This document shows positions 12,180-23,254 of a DNA stretch of 64,000 nucleotides, in pieces. Made by a program: the position numbers and the translations under genes. A model generated the notes under the pieces. That model was not told where the DNA came from. It worked only from the letters and a program-made list of their open reading frames with translations, and did not search any database. The stretch lies in assembly GCA_947095535.1 (NCBI GenBank), contig OX352774.1, positions 1,364,001 to 1,428,000 of the forward strand, read 5' to 3'. Source of the DNA: Poecilobothrus nobilitatus (lineage: Eukaryota > Arthropoda > Insecta > Diptera > Dolichopodidae). The first letter of the stretch is position 1; the number at the start of each line of letters is the position of its first letter.

Positions 12180-12615
12180 TCAATGCTTCCAAAATTTACT
12201 TGTGCATTATCTGCTAATAAATCCAATAATTTTTCTTGGAAGTTATGTTCATAAATTCAAAATATCATCCACTATTGTGGAATCGCTCTAAATAATATCC
12301 GCTTTTGTCGAAAACTTCTCAACGGGTACGTCATGTATATTCAAAACTGCAGTTTTATTTCAAACGTGTCCATACAAAAATACCTAGCTAGCACTGGAAC
12401 TAGTTTTGTAACTTTATAATTAGAAGCGTTACTAGCTAATACAATAAATTTGATTCTAATAATTCTTCTTTAATTTTTAAATCGCACCATTCACTTATGA
12501 ATGGCATTAATAATTTTGCTTTTGTTTCACGACAAGTTAAAATTGTTAGTAGTATTTCTCTATAAATTTGTTGTGCAATCCATATTCCGAATTGAGTAGT
12601 CATGTTTAAGATAAT
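12180..12615 (-). pseudogene. hAT-like transposase fragment
   Basis: Reading the minus strand from 12615, a 55-codon frame starts MTTQFGIWIAQQ. Across frames there then follow SNYKVTKLVPVLARYFC (about 12425-12370), a segment around IHDVPVEKF, and LLDLLADNAQVNFGSIDRSN (about 12235-12170). The last block resembles the DN.N.NFG segment of insect hAT-type transposase-like proteins, and the preceding K-L-x-P-V-L-x-R-Y-F block fits the same family. Several frame breaks are needed, so this is a decayed copy. Assignment rests on short motifs only. Confidence 0.45.
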
Positions 12616-12680
12616 GGTAAGTCTGCACTAATTTCATATGAAAAGTTTTTAATTCTTTTGAACTTGATGTTTTGGTAACC

Positions 12681-13178
12681 GGTCGATTCCACTAGAACTA
12701 TTCCACTAAACACAATTCCACTCGGACAGTTCCACTTGGCACAATTTCACTAGAGAACAATTCAACTTGCGCAATTCCACTTTGTAATTTATATTTGTAT
12801 TTATTAACTTTATTTTATTTTGTTTCTATTCTTCTAATTATTATTAATAAAAATTTTTTTTTTGAAAATATTATATAGTTTAATGAATATAATATCAATT
12901 CCACTTTCTATATTTCAAACGTATTTAGAGGTATTTCATTGATATCAAATAGAGTTATATATTGATATTTTATATCAATTTAACTCAACATTGCGCGATT
13001 TTTAACTCTAAATGCGTTTGACAAATAAAAAGTTGAATTGCGCAAGTGGAATTGTTTCCTAGTGAAGCTATGCCAAGTAGAATAGGCCGAATGAAACTGT
13101 GTCTCGCGCCAAAGTGTGTCTAGTTGAATTATGTCTAGTGAAATTGTGTATAGTGGAACTGTTCTTGTGGAACGGGCC
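12681..13178. mobile_element. hairpin MITE made of AATTCCACT units
   Basis: The left ~110 bp (12681-12790) repeat a motif close to ACAATTCCACTNG every 15-17 bp. The right ~155 bp (13025-13178) carry the same motif inverted (CNAGTGGAATTGT). Outer ends pair as GGTCGATTCCAC against GGCCCGTTCCAC. The centre is plain A+T-rich DNA. The whole would fold into a long imperfect hairpin. No coding frame and no clear target duplication. Confidence 0.65.
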
Positions 13179-13199
13179 TGAAATCAATGTTTTTGTTTT

Positions 13200-14033
13200 G
13201 AAAAATTAATCTTAATTTTATAATATTTAGATGTATTTTTGAATTTGTGAAATATGTTGATACATCTAATTTTCCTTTATTTCTTACAGAAAATATAAAT
13301 TTACAAATCGTGCAGGTTGCTTTGAATTCACTGTCAAGGCATGCAATATATGTTAAAAGAGTTTTATGGCAATCTTCTGTAAATTTGATTGTGCTAGTAC
13401 ACAACTTCTCCCTTTTAAGTGAAAATAACTCAGTGTCTATTCCAGCTGGGTATTTAAAATTTTGATAAAAGATGTCAAGTTGCTTACTAACAACTTCTGT
13501 AAAATTTGGTTATGCTATAGCAGTAGATTCAGGTAGCATACTTATATTGGAACATAATTAAGCTAAGCATCTGAAATCTTGTAAATGATCAAGTTTTATG
13601 AAAATAACGTCTGTAAAATTTGCTTGTGCTGGTGCAATAGGTTCGGGTAATTGATGTACCCGAAATTACCTCAAAATAACTCTGAAATTTGCTTGTTATT
13701 CAAAATAACTCAGTGTATATTGAGGCTAGGTGTCTGAAATTTGCTTGTTAATATTAAGACATAATTAAGCTAGGCATGTGCAATCTTGTAAAAGATGATC
13801 AAGTTTTATTGCAATAACTTCTGTAGAATGTGGTTGATTTATTCATTAGTGAAACAGGTTCGATGACAGTTGTAACTGTCATACACCTCCAAAATTTGCA
13901 TAAATATATATCGATACTTAATTAAGTAGAACATCTAAGCTTTTGTAAAAGATGATATTTTATGGAAACGGTATATACTATTTTCATATGGGTATCTCAG
14001 AGTTGACACAGTCTACTCTACTTCACTTTTCCT
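13200..14033 (-). repeat. foldback-like element, right arm
   Basis: This is the inverted partner of the arm at 7892-8540. The terminal ~45 bp (13989-14033) match the left terminus with few differences. Inward, the subrepeat (blocks like AACTTCTGTAAAATTTG) recurs at about 13370, 13491, 13606, 13678 and 13815. The frames at 13135-13404 (minus) and 13247-13465 (plus) are by-products of this repeat. The flanking 8 bp outside the two arms do not match, so a target duplication is not visible. Confidence 0.7.
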
Positions 14034-14473
14034 CGTTATTATCTTTATCATGAAAGGGTTTTGTTTTTCTCTAAGTTTATCAAATCGAGCATGTAATGTT
14101 AAACAATGTTGAATGATAGGAATGAAAGAAAACAGAAAATATTAAAATATAAATGAGAGAATTAATCGAGTTTTATGCGAGATTTTTTTAATATTTTCAA
14201 TTTTTTACGTTTTCTTTAAATTGTTTTTAAATATCTGTTTTTTTGTCTCTTTCATAAAAAATTATGTTTTTTATAAATACAGAGTGCTTCAGAAGACTCT
14301 AATATTTATAAACTAACATTTTAGTATATTGTAGTATAGTATAAATTAATATGTATGTTATTTGTAAAATGATTAGAATATATAAGTGTTTTAAAATATT
14401 TTAGTATATAAACAGTTGAATTGAAAAGTTTTTATTATTACATTAGTGAAGTGTTTAAAAATTTTTATAAGCC

Positions 14474-14962
14474 ATGGAAGGAAAACAGTATATTAAATAT
14501 TTAGCATGCGAGGAAAAAAAAAAGTTAAAGTTAATGCAACTTTCGGGTAAAAACTCTTGGGGAAAAAATTATAAAATTTTTGTATAGAATATTCCTCGCA
14601 CCCGCGAGGAATTTTCGCATATGGAAACCAAGCTTTAGGGTATAATTTGTCTTGTCAAATGTTTATATAGAAATAATTTTATTATTTTTTCTGATTAAAT
14701 AATAATTTCCAAATCGGTGTCTTATAATTTGAATATTGAATCTGATTATAAAAATATATCTCTTATGGGACAAAACACGTTTTTTTATTTTGCCGGTTGG
14801 ATATTAAGAAAATATCAGAAGGGAAAATTAGAACTAAAAAGCAAAGCAATTATTTCTACAGTGTTGACATATTTTAAACAATATGAAAATTGCGAATTAG
14901 TTAAGACACCTTTAGAATTCATGAATAATTTAGAAGTTTTAGAAAATAAATTTATTTTATAA
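14474..14962 (+). pseudogene. possible transposase C-terminal fragment (weak)
   Basis: A short frame starts at 14474 (MEGKQYIKYLACEEKKK), and a second runs 14717-14962 (81 codons) with FFYFAGWILRKYQKG and a later LVKTPLEFMNNLEVLENKFI. The first block resembles the Y-x-A-G-Y/W-I-x-x-K segment near the C-terminus of P/THAP9-like and some other transposases. The second resembles their following helix. There is no catalytic core next to it. It lies just outside the foldback right arm. It could instead be an unrelated gene fragment. Confidence 0.35.
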
Positions 14963-15820
14963 TTTTAATAACATCTAGTAGGAAAAAATATAGAATTAAA
15001 ACTTTTTTGCGTTATTACAAAATGATTTTAACTACAATGCTGTTATGATGGGCAGAAAAATTTTATTTTGTTAAGCTATATATTAGAGCAAGCATTTATA
15101 ATGTCATTAAACATTCTAACAAAGATCACCAAAATTATGACAAAAGACAAAAATTTAAGTCTAATGCATTTATAAAACCTATTTTGAACTATAAAATGTT
15201 AAAATATAAAATATAATAATCAAAAGTATCATTGTTTTGTATACCCTGCACTTATAACACATACATATATCAGATTGCCATAATTCCATATATTTTCTAT
15301 CGCTTTCTTGCAAGTTAATTTCTTATTACTATTTATTTCTACAAAAACAAAAAAAAAAGTTTTACCAATAACACTACCAAGTTCATAAAAAAATTTAGCA
15401 AAGAGTCTCCCTTTTTTCTTATTGTAATAGATATTCTTTGATTAAAATAACCAATAATATTCATAATTTTTTGGGTACATATGTATAACAGTAAATTCAC
15501 TCTGTTTATCTTATAACTATTTTTACGTAAAATAAAAAAATTTATATAATAAATCTTTTATACGGCCAACTTAAAATTTAATATTTGTTTTTAAAAATTT
15601 CAAAAATTACTTTTGTCAACGAACGATGAATTATATATAAAAAATTGGTTACTATTTGTTTTTGCTTGGTGAGTGGGGACAGCAATTGATGTGTTTCAAA
15701 ATTTATTTAAGTTTCTAAATCTTAAATTGGAGTTTTGTACTTTTTAAGATTTCATATCGTTTATAGAAAGAAAGTTTTTAAATACTGGAGATGTTTGGCT
15801 TTTTTTTAATTTCATTATTA
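14963..15820. other. no gene seen
   Basis: A+T-rich sequence with poly-A and poly-T runs. No frame or recurring repeat was recognised. Confidence 0.45.
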
Positions 15821-15821
15821 T

Positions 15822-16600
15822 ACCCGTACAATAAGTAACGGGTATAATAAAATAACTCCTCCGTTTGTAACACCTCGAAATAAGCGAGCTAGATATACCT
15901 TCAAAGGTATGGATCGGCTAAGAAAGCTACAATCTTGAAATTTACACAAAATATTCTGGGAGCAATTTGTAGGTTCCCTATTTTTTTTTGGATTTTTTTT
16001 GGTTGGGTTCCGACCAAAACTTCGGCTAGCTCTCGAACACCAAACTTTTAGATCCCCACATTTTTTTTGAAATAGAGCTATGAAATTCTAACTGCTGATA
16101 GATCTTATAAAAATATTAATTTTATTTTCAATAACTTTTTTTTGTAGCCCAACCCGTTACGGAGCCACAGCTCCCCAAAGGTTGAAAAAAGCTCTATTAC
16201 TGCTGAAAAAAGCCAAACGATTACTGCTTTCATTAGCTTTAAAAGTATATATACCATAAATATATACTTGTGGCATACGGTGTCTTAATTTACCGTTATG
16301 CGAAACTCAAATTCTGCAAAATCCTTTAACCTTTCTATTTTCTAAACGGTTTAAATTTTGACAGAAGTTAGATCTTTGAAAATAAGTATGAGTCATTTCA
16401 GAATTTTTTTTTATATCACCACCCTTTAAGAACTGTAAGGGGTGAAAAACTGAAAATTTCCTATTTTGAAACACCTGTAACTTGAACACCTGTTAACATT
16501 TTTTTGAAGTAATACACAAAAGTTAAAGCTTCAACATTATACTCTTATTTCTGTTAACAACTTTTTTGAATAATATAGGGTTACTTTATAATTGACGAAA
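15822..16600 (-). repeat. diverged repeat A fragment with an ACCCGT...ACGGGT palindrome at its edge
   Basis: From about 16085 to 16590 the order of motifs follows repeat A in minus orientation (CGGAGCCACAGCTCC, ACCGTTATGCG, CACCTGTAACTTGAACACCTGT), with many differences. At its left, 15821-15850 contains a short palindrome, TATACCCGT...ACGGGTATA. Divergence suggests this is an older copy than those at 4.7 and 34.9 kb. Confidence 0.5.
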
Positions 16601-17269
16601 GTGTTACTTGATTTTTTCAAATTTTCTAGCAAATTTCTTCAACGAATTTTTTGCATTTTGTTTTACTCGATAATTTGAAATTGTTTAAGATATAATGCGT
16701 AGTACAAAAAATTGTAAGTAAATAAACAACATAACGATTGCTTGAAGAATTTTTATTTATATGATATTGATATACATACATACTTATATAATAACATGTT
16801 GATTTACATATCGTATATATCACTGATGAATGAATGATAAGAGTATAGATGTATATTATATAGCGCCGTATTTACATACATATACGTATTTTATTGTACT
16901 TATAAGAAATTATTCTATGAATGGAAATATTTTTAAAATGTATGGCGATATACTTATAACAATATAAATATACTATGTGCGCATTAATATAATATAATAT
17001 TTAAAATTATATTTACTATTTTGTAATTTAATATACATTTACCGCTTAGTACTAAATGGTACTATAGAATATTTGAAAAAGTTTTGGATTGATAATCGTT
17101 ATGTGGAAGATTAGAATCTGCTTTTGCAGAATGTATAAACATATAGTTTGAATATATGTACAACCCCCATAGTTCTAAAAATTATAAAATTCACCCAAAT
17201 TATTTTAAAATACTAAAATATTAAAAATATAATATTGTAAGCAGAGTGACAGGCTGTGAACATACTAAC
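16601..17269. other. no gene seen
   Basis: Extremely A+T-rich sequence with TA-dinucleotide patches. No supported feature. Confidence 0.45.
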
Positions 17270-17273
17270 GGTT

Positions 17274-17325
17274 CGTACGGATATCTAAGAGTTGACAAAG
17301 GCAACTGTATTCTTTCTCGTTAAAT
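17274..17325 (-). repeat. solitary copy of the foldback terminus
   Basis: The stretch GGATATCTAAGAGTTGACA followed by a pyrimidine-rich run resembles the right terminus of the foldback-like element at 13989-14033, with several mismatches. No arm repeat follows. It lies just before the 683-bp tandem array. Confidence 0.4.
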
Positions 17326-17369
17326 TTTAAATTTTATTTTTTTCATTTATTAAAGTTTTTAAGCATATC

Positions 17370-19640
17370 TAAATATAATAAAAGACAAGTTGCTGCTGCT
17401 GAGTAGCGTGCCCTACTGTTATGTTAAATGTTAATTTAACAAATGTTATACTATGAAAAGAAAGAAACGTACATCTGATATTTACCCATATAACAGATAG
17501 AAAACAATAAATATTATAATGTTATGCTATGAAATGAAAGAAAAAACAAGGCAGTGTATAAATCAAAGTTTTTAGAGGGTCGTATTTTTAAGTAGAACAT
17601 TATAAAATTGCAATAATATTTTTATTTAAATTTTGCTAAGTAACATTTTCTTAATATTTTAAAAATTTTGCCATAATATAGTACAATTTTAGAATCAGAA
17701 GTTTAGCCCATAATATAGATATATGAATAAAAATATGGGTATACATATATTAGATTTATTATAGATTTATTATTTTTTATATAGGCAACAGTTATTTATA
17801 TGAATGAATGGAAGGAAACATAAACGAACAAAAAAAAAAATTCAGAATGTTCTATAGGTTATAATTTATATTTTTTAAATAGACTGATGTATAAATTTAA
17901 TATTTAAAAAAAATAACAGAAAACAAAAAAAAAAAAGTAAAATGTAATACTGCGAAGAAAAATAAAAACGAATAGAAAAAAAAGAGAACAAAAATGTTAC
18001 TTTGATTGTTTTTAAATATTTTTAAAGAAAAAAAGAACTATTAAAATGTTATGATTTTAAAGAAAAAAAACATACATCTGATATTTACGTACCTACATAA
18101 CAGATAGAAAAAGGAAAAAAAAAATGTTATGCTATGAAAAGAACGAAAAGTCCATCTGATATTGAGGTACATAACAGATAGAAAAAAAGAAATATCAAAA
18201 TGTTATGCTATGAAAAGAAAGAAAAAACAAGGCAGTGTATAAATCAAAGTTTTTAAAGGTTCGCATTTTTAAGTAGAACATTATAAAATTGCAATAATAT
18301 TTTTATTTAAATTTTGCTAAGTAACATTTTCTTAATTTTTTAAAAATTTTGGCATAATATAGTACAATTTAGAATCAGAAGTTTAGCCCATAATATAGAG
18401 ATATATGAATAAAAATATGGGTATACATATATTAGATTTATTATAGATTTATTAATTTTTATATAGGCAACAGTTATTTATATGAATGAATGGACGGTAA
18501 ACATAAACGAACAAAAAAAAAATTCAGAATGTTCTATAGGTTATAATTTATATTTTTTAAATAGACTGATGTATAAATTTAATATTTAAAAAAAATAACA
18601 GAAAACAAAAAAAAAAAAGTAAAATGTAATACTGCGAAGAAAAATAAAAACGAATAGAAAAAAAAGAGAACAAAAATGTTACTTTGATTGTTTTTAAATA
18701 TTTTTAAAGAAAAAAAGAACTATTAAAATGTTATGATTTTTAAAGAAAAAAACATACGTCTGATATTTACGTACCTACATAACAGATAGAAAAAGGAAAC
18801 AAAAAAATGTTATGCTATGAAAAGAATAAAAAGTCCATCTGATATTGAGGTACATAACAGATAGAAAAAAAGAAATATCAAAATGTTATGCTATTAAAAG
18901 AAAGAAAAAACAAGGCAGTGTATAAATCAAAGTTTTTAAAGGTTCGCATTTTTAAGTAGAACATTATAAAATTGCAATAATATTTTTATTTAAATTTTGC
19001 TAAGTAACATTTTCTTAATTTTTTAAAAATTTTGCCATAATATAGTACAATTTTAGAATCAGAAGTTTAGCCCATAATATAGATATATGAATAAAAATAG
19101 GGGTATACATATATTAGATTTATTATAGATTTATTATTTTTTATATAGGCAACAGTTATTAATATGAATGGACGGTAAACATAAACGAACAAAAAAAAAT
19201 TCAAAATGTTCTATAGGTTATAATTTATATTTTTTAAATAGACTGTATGTATAAATTTAATATTTAAAAAAAATAAAAGAAATACTTAGCGTACGTAAAT
19301 AACAGAAAACAAAAAAAAAATAAATGTAATACTGCGAAGAGAAATAAAAAGGAATAGAAAAAAAAGAGAACAAAAAATGTTACTTTGACTGTTTTTAAAT
19401 ATTTTTAAAGAAAAAAAGAACTATTAAAATGTTATGATTTTAATTGAAAAAAACATACCTCTGATATTTACGTACATAACAGATAGAAAAAAGAAATATT
19501 AAATGTTATGCTATGAAAAGAAAGAAACGTACATCTGATATTTAGGTACATAACAGATAGAAAAAAAGAATTAAAATGTTATGCTATAAAAAGAATGAAA
19601 AACAAGGCAGTGCATAAATCAAAGTTTTTAAAGAGTTGCA
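17370..19640. repeat. tandem array, ~683-bp unit, three copies plus partials
   Basis: The marker ACAAGGCAGTGTATAAATC occurs at about 17546, 18227 and 18910, and as ACAAGGCAGTGCATAAATC at about 19602, giving spacings of 681, 683 and 692 bp. Between markers the units are almost identical apart from small indels in A-runs. Each unit contains a long A+T-rich part (…TATAGGCAACAGTTATT…) and a cluster of short internal repeats in which TGTTATGCTATGAAAAG and a small inverted pair (ATCTGATATT ... AACAGAT) recur. The first and last units are incomplete. Nothing coding is seen. The high similarity points to recent amplification or ongoing homogenisation. Confidence 0.85.
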
Positions 19641-19649
19641 TTTTTAAGT

Positions 19650-20888
19650 AGAAATTATAAAAAAATAAAGCGGTGCGTAAAACCAAAGCTTTTAAAGGAG
19701 CGCAATTTAAATTATAGAATCACAATTTTCAATTAAATTTTGAATGTATAACATTTTCTTAATTTTATGCTTCTTTTATGATTTTTATTTTCTAAAACTT
19801 CAACATTATATGCACAGCCAATTTTTATTGTTTTACATAAAAGGTGCGTAAAACTTACAGTGTGAAGATTTTGTAGAGAAAGCGATAGATAAAGAGACAG
19901 AATATTATTACGGATAGAGTAAAAATTTGTTTGAAAAATATAACAAAGAAAGTTTTGAAGCATTTGCTATGGCAACCATAGAAAAATATAACAAGTGTAC
20001 TATATATTATAATTAGGTAAATGCATCAGATCAGTGTAGTTTAGTTTCAAAATTATAAAGTTTGATACTGTATTTTTTTCGAAGCGATTTTGTTACTATT
20101 GGCAAAAATTTATTTACCATTGGTTTTTAATCCAACCTTTGGTTTTTTAATCCAAAGCTTGACAAAGAAATTTACAAGAGATGAGATTTATTAAATAATC
20201 ATTTTTATTACATTTTTGAAAGAAACTACTTCACAGCATCATAGAGGTTTTTCATTATTTAAAACACTTTAGCAATAAATTTTACATTTATCAATATCTA
20301 AATATAATACATATAAGTATTTGAATAAATTTACTAAAATTAAATTGTTCATAAAACTGAGGAAACTTTCACAAAAGCTATATTTTTCTACTTATACCCG
20401 TCGTATGATGGGCTTTTTTACTAGTAAAATAATAATAACCGTAATATCTTTTGTGTTACATGATTTCGATTTAACAAAGTGTATGTAATACAATTGAAGT
20501 CAATTCTATAGTTAGCTGCCAAACCCGATTTTATTGTAATTTTGCACAAACAAAATTCAGTTTCTGTCTCTCGAACCCCGGAACTCAGAGCCATTAAAGA
20601 ATTAATATCATCTTTTGAAAAGATTTGGAGATGCTCCTTCAAATGATGTACCGAATGATTATTTGAAAGAAGTTCGTTATGATTATTTCAAAGAAGGGTG
20701 ATTACAAAAAAAATATTTTTTTATATCAAACCATTTGTTTACTACAACAAAGTATTTAAAATAATGTAGAGAACCACTGCCAAATCTACGCTAATCAATG
20801 TATTGAAACAACAGCAAAGTGGTTTGGTTTTTCTTTTAAAAATTTTTTCTTTAAAACTAAAATTCTTTTTTACAACTCAAAAAATATA
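19650..20888. other. no gene seen
   Basis: Non-coding sequence between the tandem array and the Harbinger-like element. Minus-strand frames at 19733-19963 and 20421-20642 show no recognisable motif, and I do not call them genes. Confidence 0.4.
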
Positions 20889-21383
20889 GGGTGCTATTCC
20901 AATTTACAACACAACATAAAATATAGTTGTCATAGACGACATTGTTGTCTTTCTCTATTCTAATTCACAACACAATCTAATTAACTGTCAAAACGACACA
21001 ACATAATTTTTATGTTGTGTTTTGTGCAAATATAGGTATTCCAATCTAATTCACACAGTGTTGTGTGTGACAACTCAAACATTACAACAGGTCAAGACTA
21101 GTTGTCTTGAATATAATTGTTAGTATTAAATAATGTATGTATGAGTTATTTTACGTTAGGTAATAAAAAAAAGGGATTTTCCTTTAGTTTTATTTTTAAT
21201 TAGTAAGTTCTGTTCTGATTGTAAGTTGATGTTGAAAATAAAAATTTTGGAAAAGGAAAGGTATGTATGTATAATATTTTATTTTTAAGTACATGGTAAA
21301 TGTGAAATATTTTCTATATACAAAACATTTACTTAGGTATGTATTTTTTTTTAATATTTTGATTTTTGCTTAAAAATTTATTT

Positions 21384-21580
21384 TTATGTTTAGTGGTAAA
21401 ATAAAAGTGACAAATCCGTTGCAATTTGCAAAATTAATTTATTTTATGGAGCAAAATACTGAACTGGCCAATAACCATGGCAAATATGGTAGTTCGAAAA
21501 GCGAAACAAAAAACTAAATGAACTGAATTAAATAATTTAGGCCCACCAACACGTACTGCCCCACAATGGTAACGGGTACG
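21384..21580 (+). pseudogene. Myb/SANT-like (zeste-type) accessory gene relic of element J
   Basis: From the ATG at 21389 the frame reads NPLQFAKLIYFMEQNTELA and HGKYGSSKSETK, then stops. One frame over it continues with TELNNLGPPTRTAPQW. This order (hydrophobic helix with E-x-x-x-x-LA, G-K-Y-G, then NxLGPPxRTxxQWxxVW) matches the Myb/SANT-like DNA-binding domain found in regulatory proteins of insect Harbinger elements and in the zeste-type family. Such proteins help the transposase bind the element. Two stops and a frameshift make it dead. Confidence 0.6.
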
Positions 21581-22066
21581 CTTAACATATATCATTTATA
21601 TCAGAACAATGTTGTGTTTAATGTTTTCATATTAATTGATATTGCAATAAAATATTTTTCTTTCATTTGTTTAACTTCAGAATCTCTGACAAACACAAAT
21701 ATTTCTTAAAAATTTTTGTCATCAATTTGATTTTTTGACACTTTCAAATCGATTTGTAGTTTTGTAGTACTAAAATACAATGTCAGTACTACTATGACAG
21801 ACAACATTTTACAACAACAAAAAGTCGTTTTGTGTTGTAAATTTATTTATTTATACTGCTTAGCACAAGCAGTTTATATAAACTTTATAATATATATTAA
21901 TATTAGTAAACAATAATAAATTGTTAAATACAATAAAAGTTATAATAAAAATTACATAATTGTTAAGTATAAATAAACTTAGAACTAAGATTAAAATTAA
22001 AAATCATATACATAGGTATATACTTTACAGTGCAAGAAGAAACAAAAACAAAAAAAAATCCTAATA

Positions 22067-23254
22067 TTAATAGCGATTGTATAATTTTTGTTTTTGGGAA
22101 TGTTTTGAAAGTGTAAAGTCAATGTTAAGTTTATGTTTGTTACCTATAATAAGCATCCTATTAATAGGTTCAAATTTGCCATAATTAGTCCTATGATTAT
22201 AGGTTTTAAACAAATTGCAAGAGCGAAGGCGTTGAAGATTTCTAATATTAATTTTACTAGAAATTAAAGTAGAATTAACATAACCCTTGACAATCTCTGT
22301 AATGAAAATAACATCAGAAACCTCACGTCTAAAACTTAAAGTACACAAATCAATTAACTTTAGCCTTTGTTCATATGGTGGCAAAATAATAGGATTTGAC
22401 CATGGCAAGTGGCGTAAGGCAAATCTAAGAAAGTTTTTCTGTACTGCCTCGATCCTATCAATGTGTACCCTGTAAAATGGAGACCAAACCTGACTAGCAT
22501 ATTCCAGGTTCGGTCTTACAAGACAAGTGTACAACGATTTAAGAACATAGGGATCTGAAAATTCCTTAGAAGAACGTTTAACAAACCCCAATAATGAATT
22601 AGCTTCATTTATAATATTATTATAATGAATTTTAAAACTAAGTTGGGAATCAAAGTACACACCTAAGTCTTTTATTGAAGTAACTTTAGATAAACTAATA
22701 CCATCCAATTTATAGCTGAAATAAATAGGACTTGAACGACGTGTATAAGATAACAATGCGCATTTATTTACATTAAGTAGTAGACAATTATTAACGCAAC
22801 AATTGTTAAAGTTTTGAAGGTCATTCTGCATAAGGACGGCGTCCTTATTAGATATAATCTTTTTAAAGATTTTCATATCATCAGCGTAATCTTGAAGCTC
22901 ACAATTAAAAATGATAGAAGTAACATCATTTACAGATAAAATAAAAAGTAAAGGACCAAGGTGACTACCTTGTGGAACACCGGAATTTGCCACGAATGGT
23001 TCTGAAATCACATTTTTGAATATAAAACTATAGGAGCGATCACACAAATAAGAATATATCCACTTTAGGAAAAACTTTGGGAAGCCATATTTTTTTAGTT
23101 TTAGTAATATAATACTATGTGGCAATAGATCAAATGCTTTACTAAAATCAGTATAAACAACATCTGTTTGAAAACCTTCCATGTTATTGAGGAGGAGGGA
23201 CGTTGTTTCAACTAGTTTTGTCACACTAGATTTTTGTTTTATGTTGGTTATCAA
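22067..23254 (-). CDS. retrotransposon B, RT palm and C-terminal domain
   Basis: 395 codons. Motif A is VYTDFSKAFD (residues 33-42), followed by GVPQGSHLGPLLF (92-104) and the catalytic YADD (123-126), all intact. The thumb and C-terminal region follow (SIKDLGVYFDSQLSF, VRPNLEYASQVWSPF) to a natural stop at 22067. There is no RNase H domain, as usual for jockey/CR1-like elements. The small number of lesions against the long open frame suggests a recent copy. The RT copies element RNA at a nicked chromosomal site. The small plus-strand frame at 22287-22475 is its shadow. Confidence 0.85.
   Translation of the reverse strand: MITNIKQKSSVTKLVETTSLLLNNMEGFQTDVVYTDFSKAFDLLPHSIILLKLKKYGFPKFFLKWIYSYLCDRSYSFIFKNVISEPFVANSGVPQGSHLGPLLFILSVNDVTSIIFNCELQDYADDMKIFKKIISNKDAVLMQNDLQNFNNCCVNNCLLLNVNKCALLSYTRRSSPIYFSYKLDGISLSKVTSIKDLGVYFDSQLSFKIHYNNIINEANSLLGFVKRSSKEFSDPYVLKSLYTCLVRPNLEYASQVWSPFYRVHIDRIEAVQKNFLRFALRHLPWSNPIILPPYEQRLKLIDLCTLSFRREVSDVIFITEIVKGYVNSTLISSKINIRNLQRLRSCNLFKTYNHRTNYGKFEPINRMLIIGNKHKLNIDFTLSKHSQKQKLYNRY

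Noticed and set aside
19733..20642. Minus-strand frames considered as further cadherin exons
   Set aside because: No cadherin linker, no matching splice phase (phase 1 start is required after 26109) and no similarity to the expected continuation.
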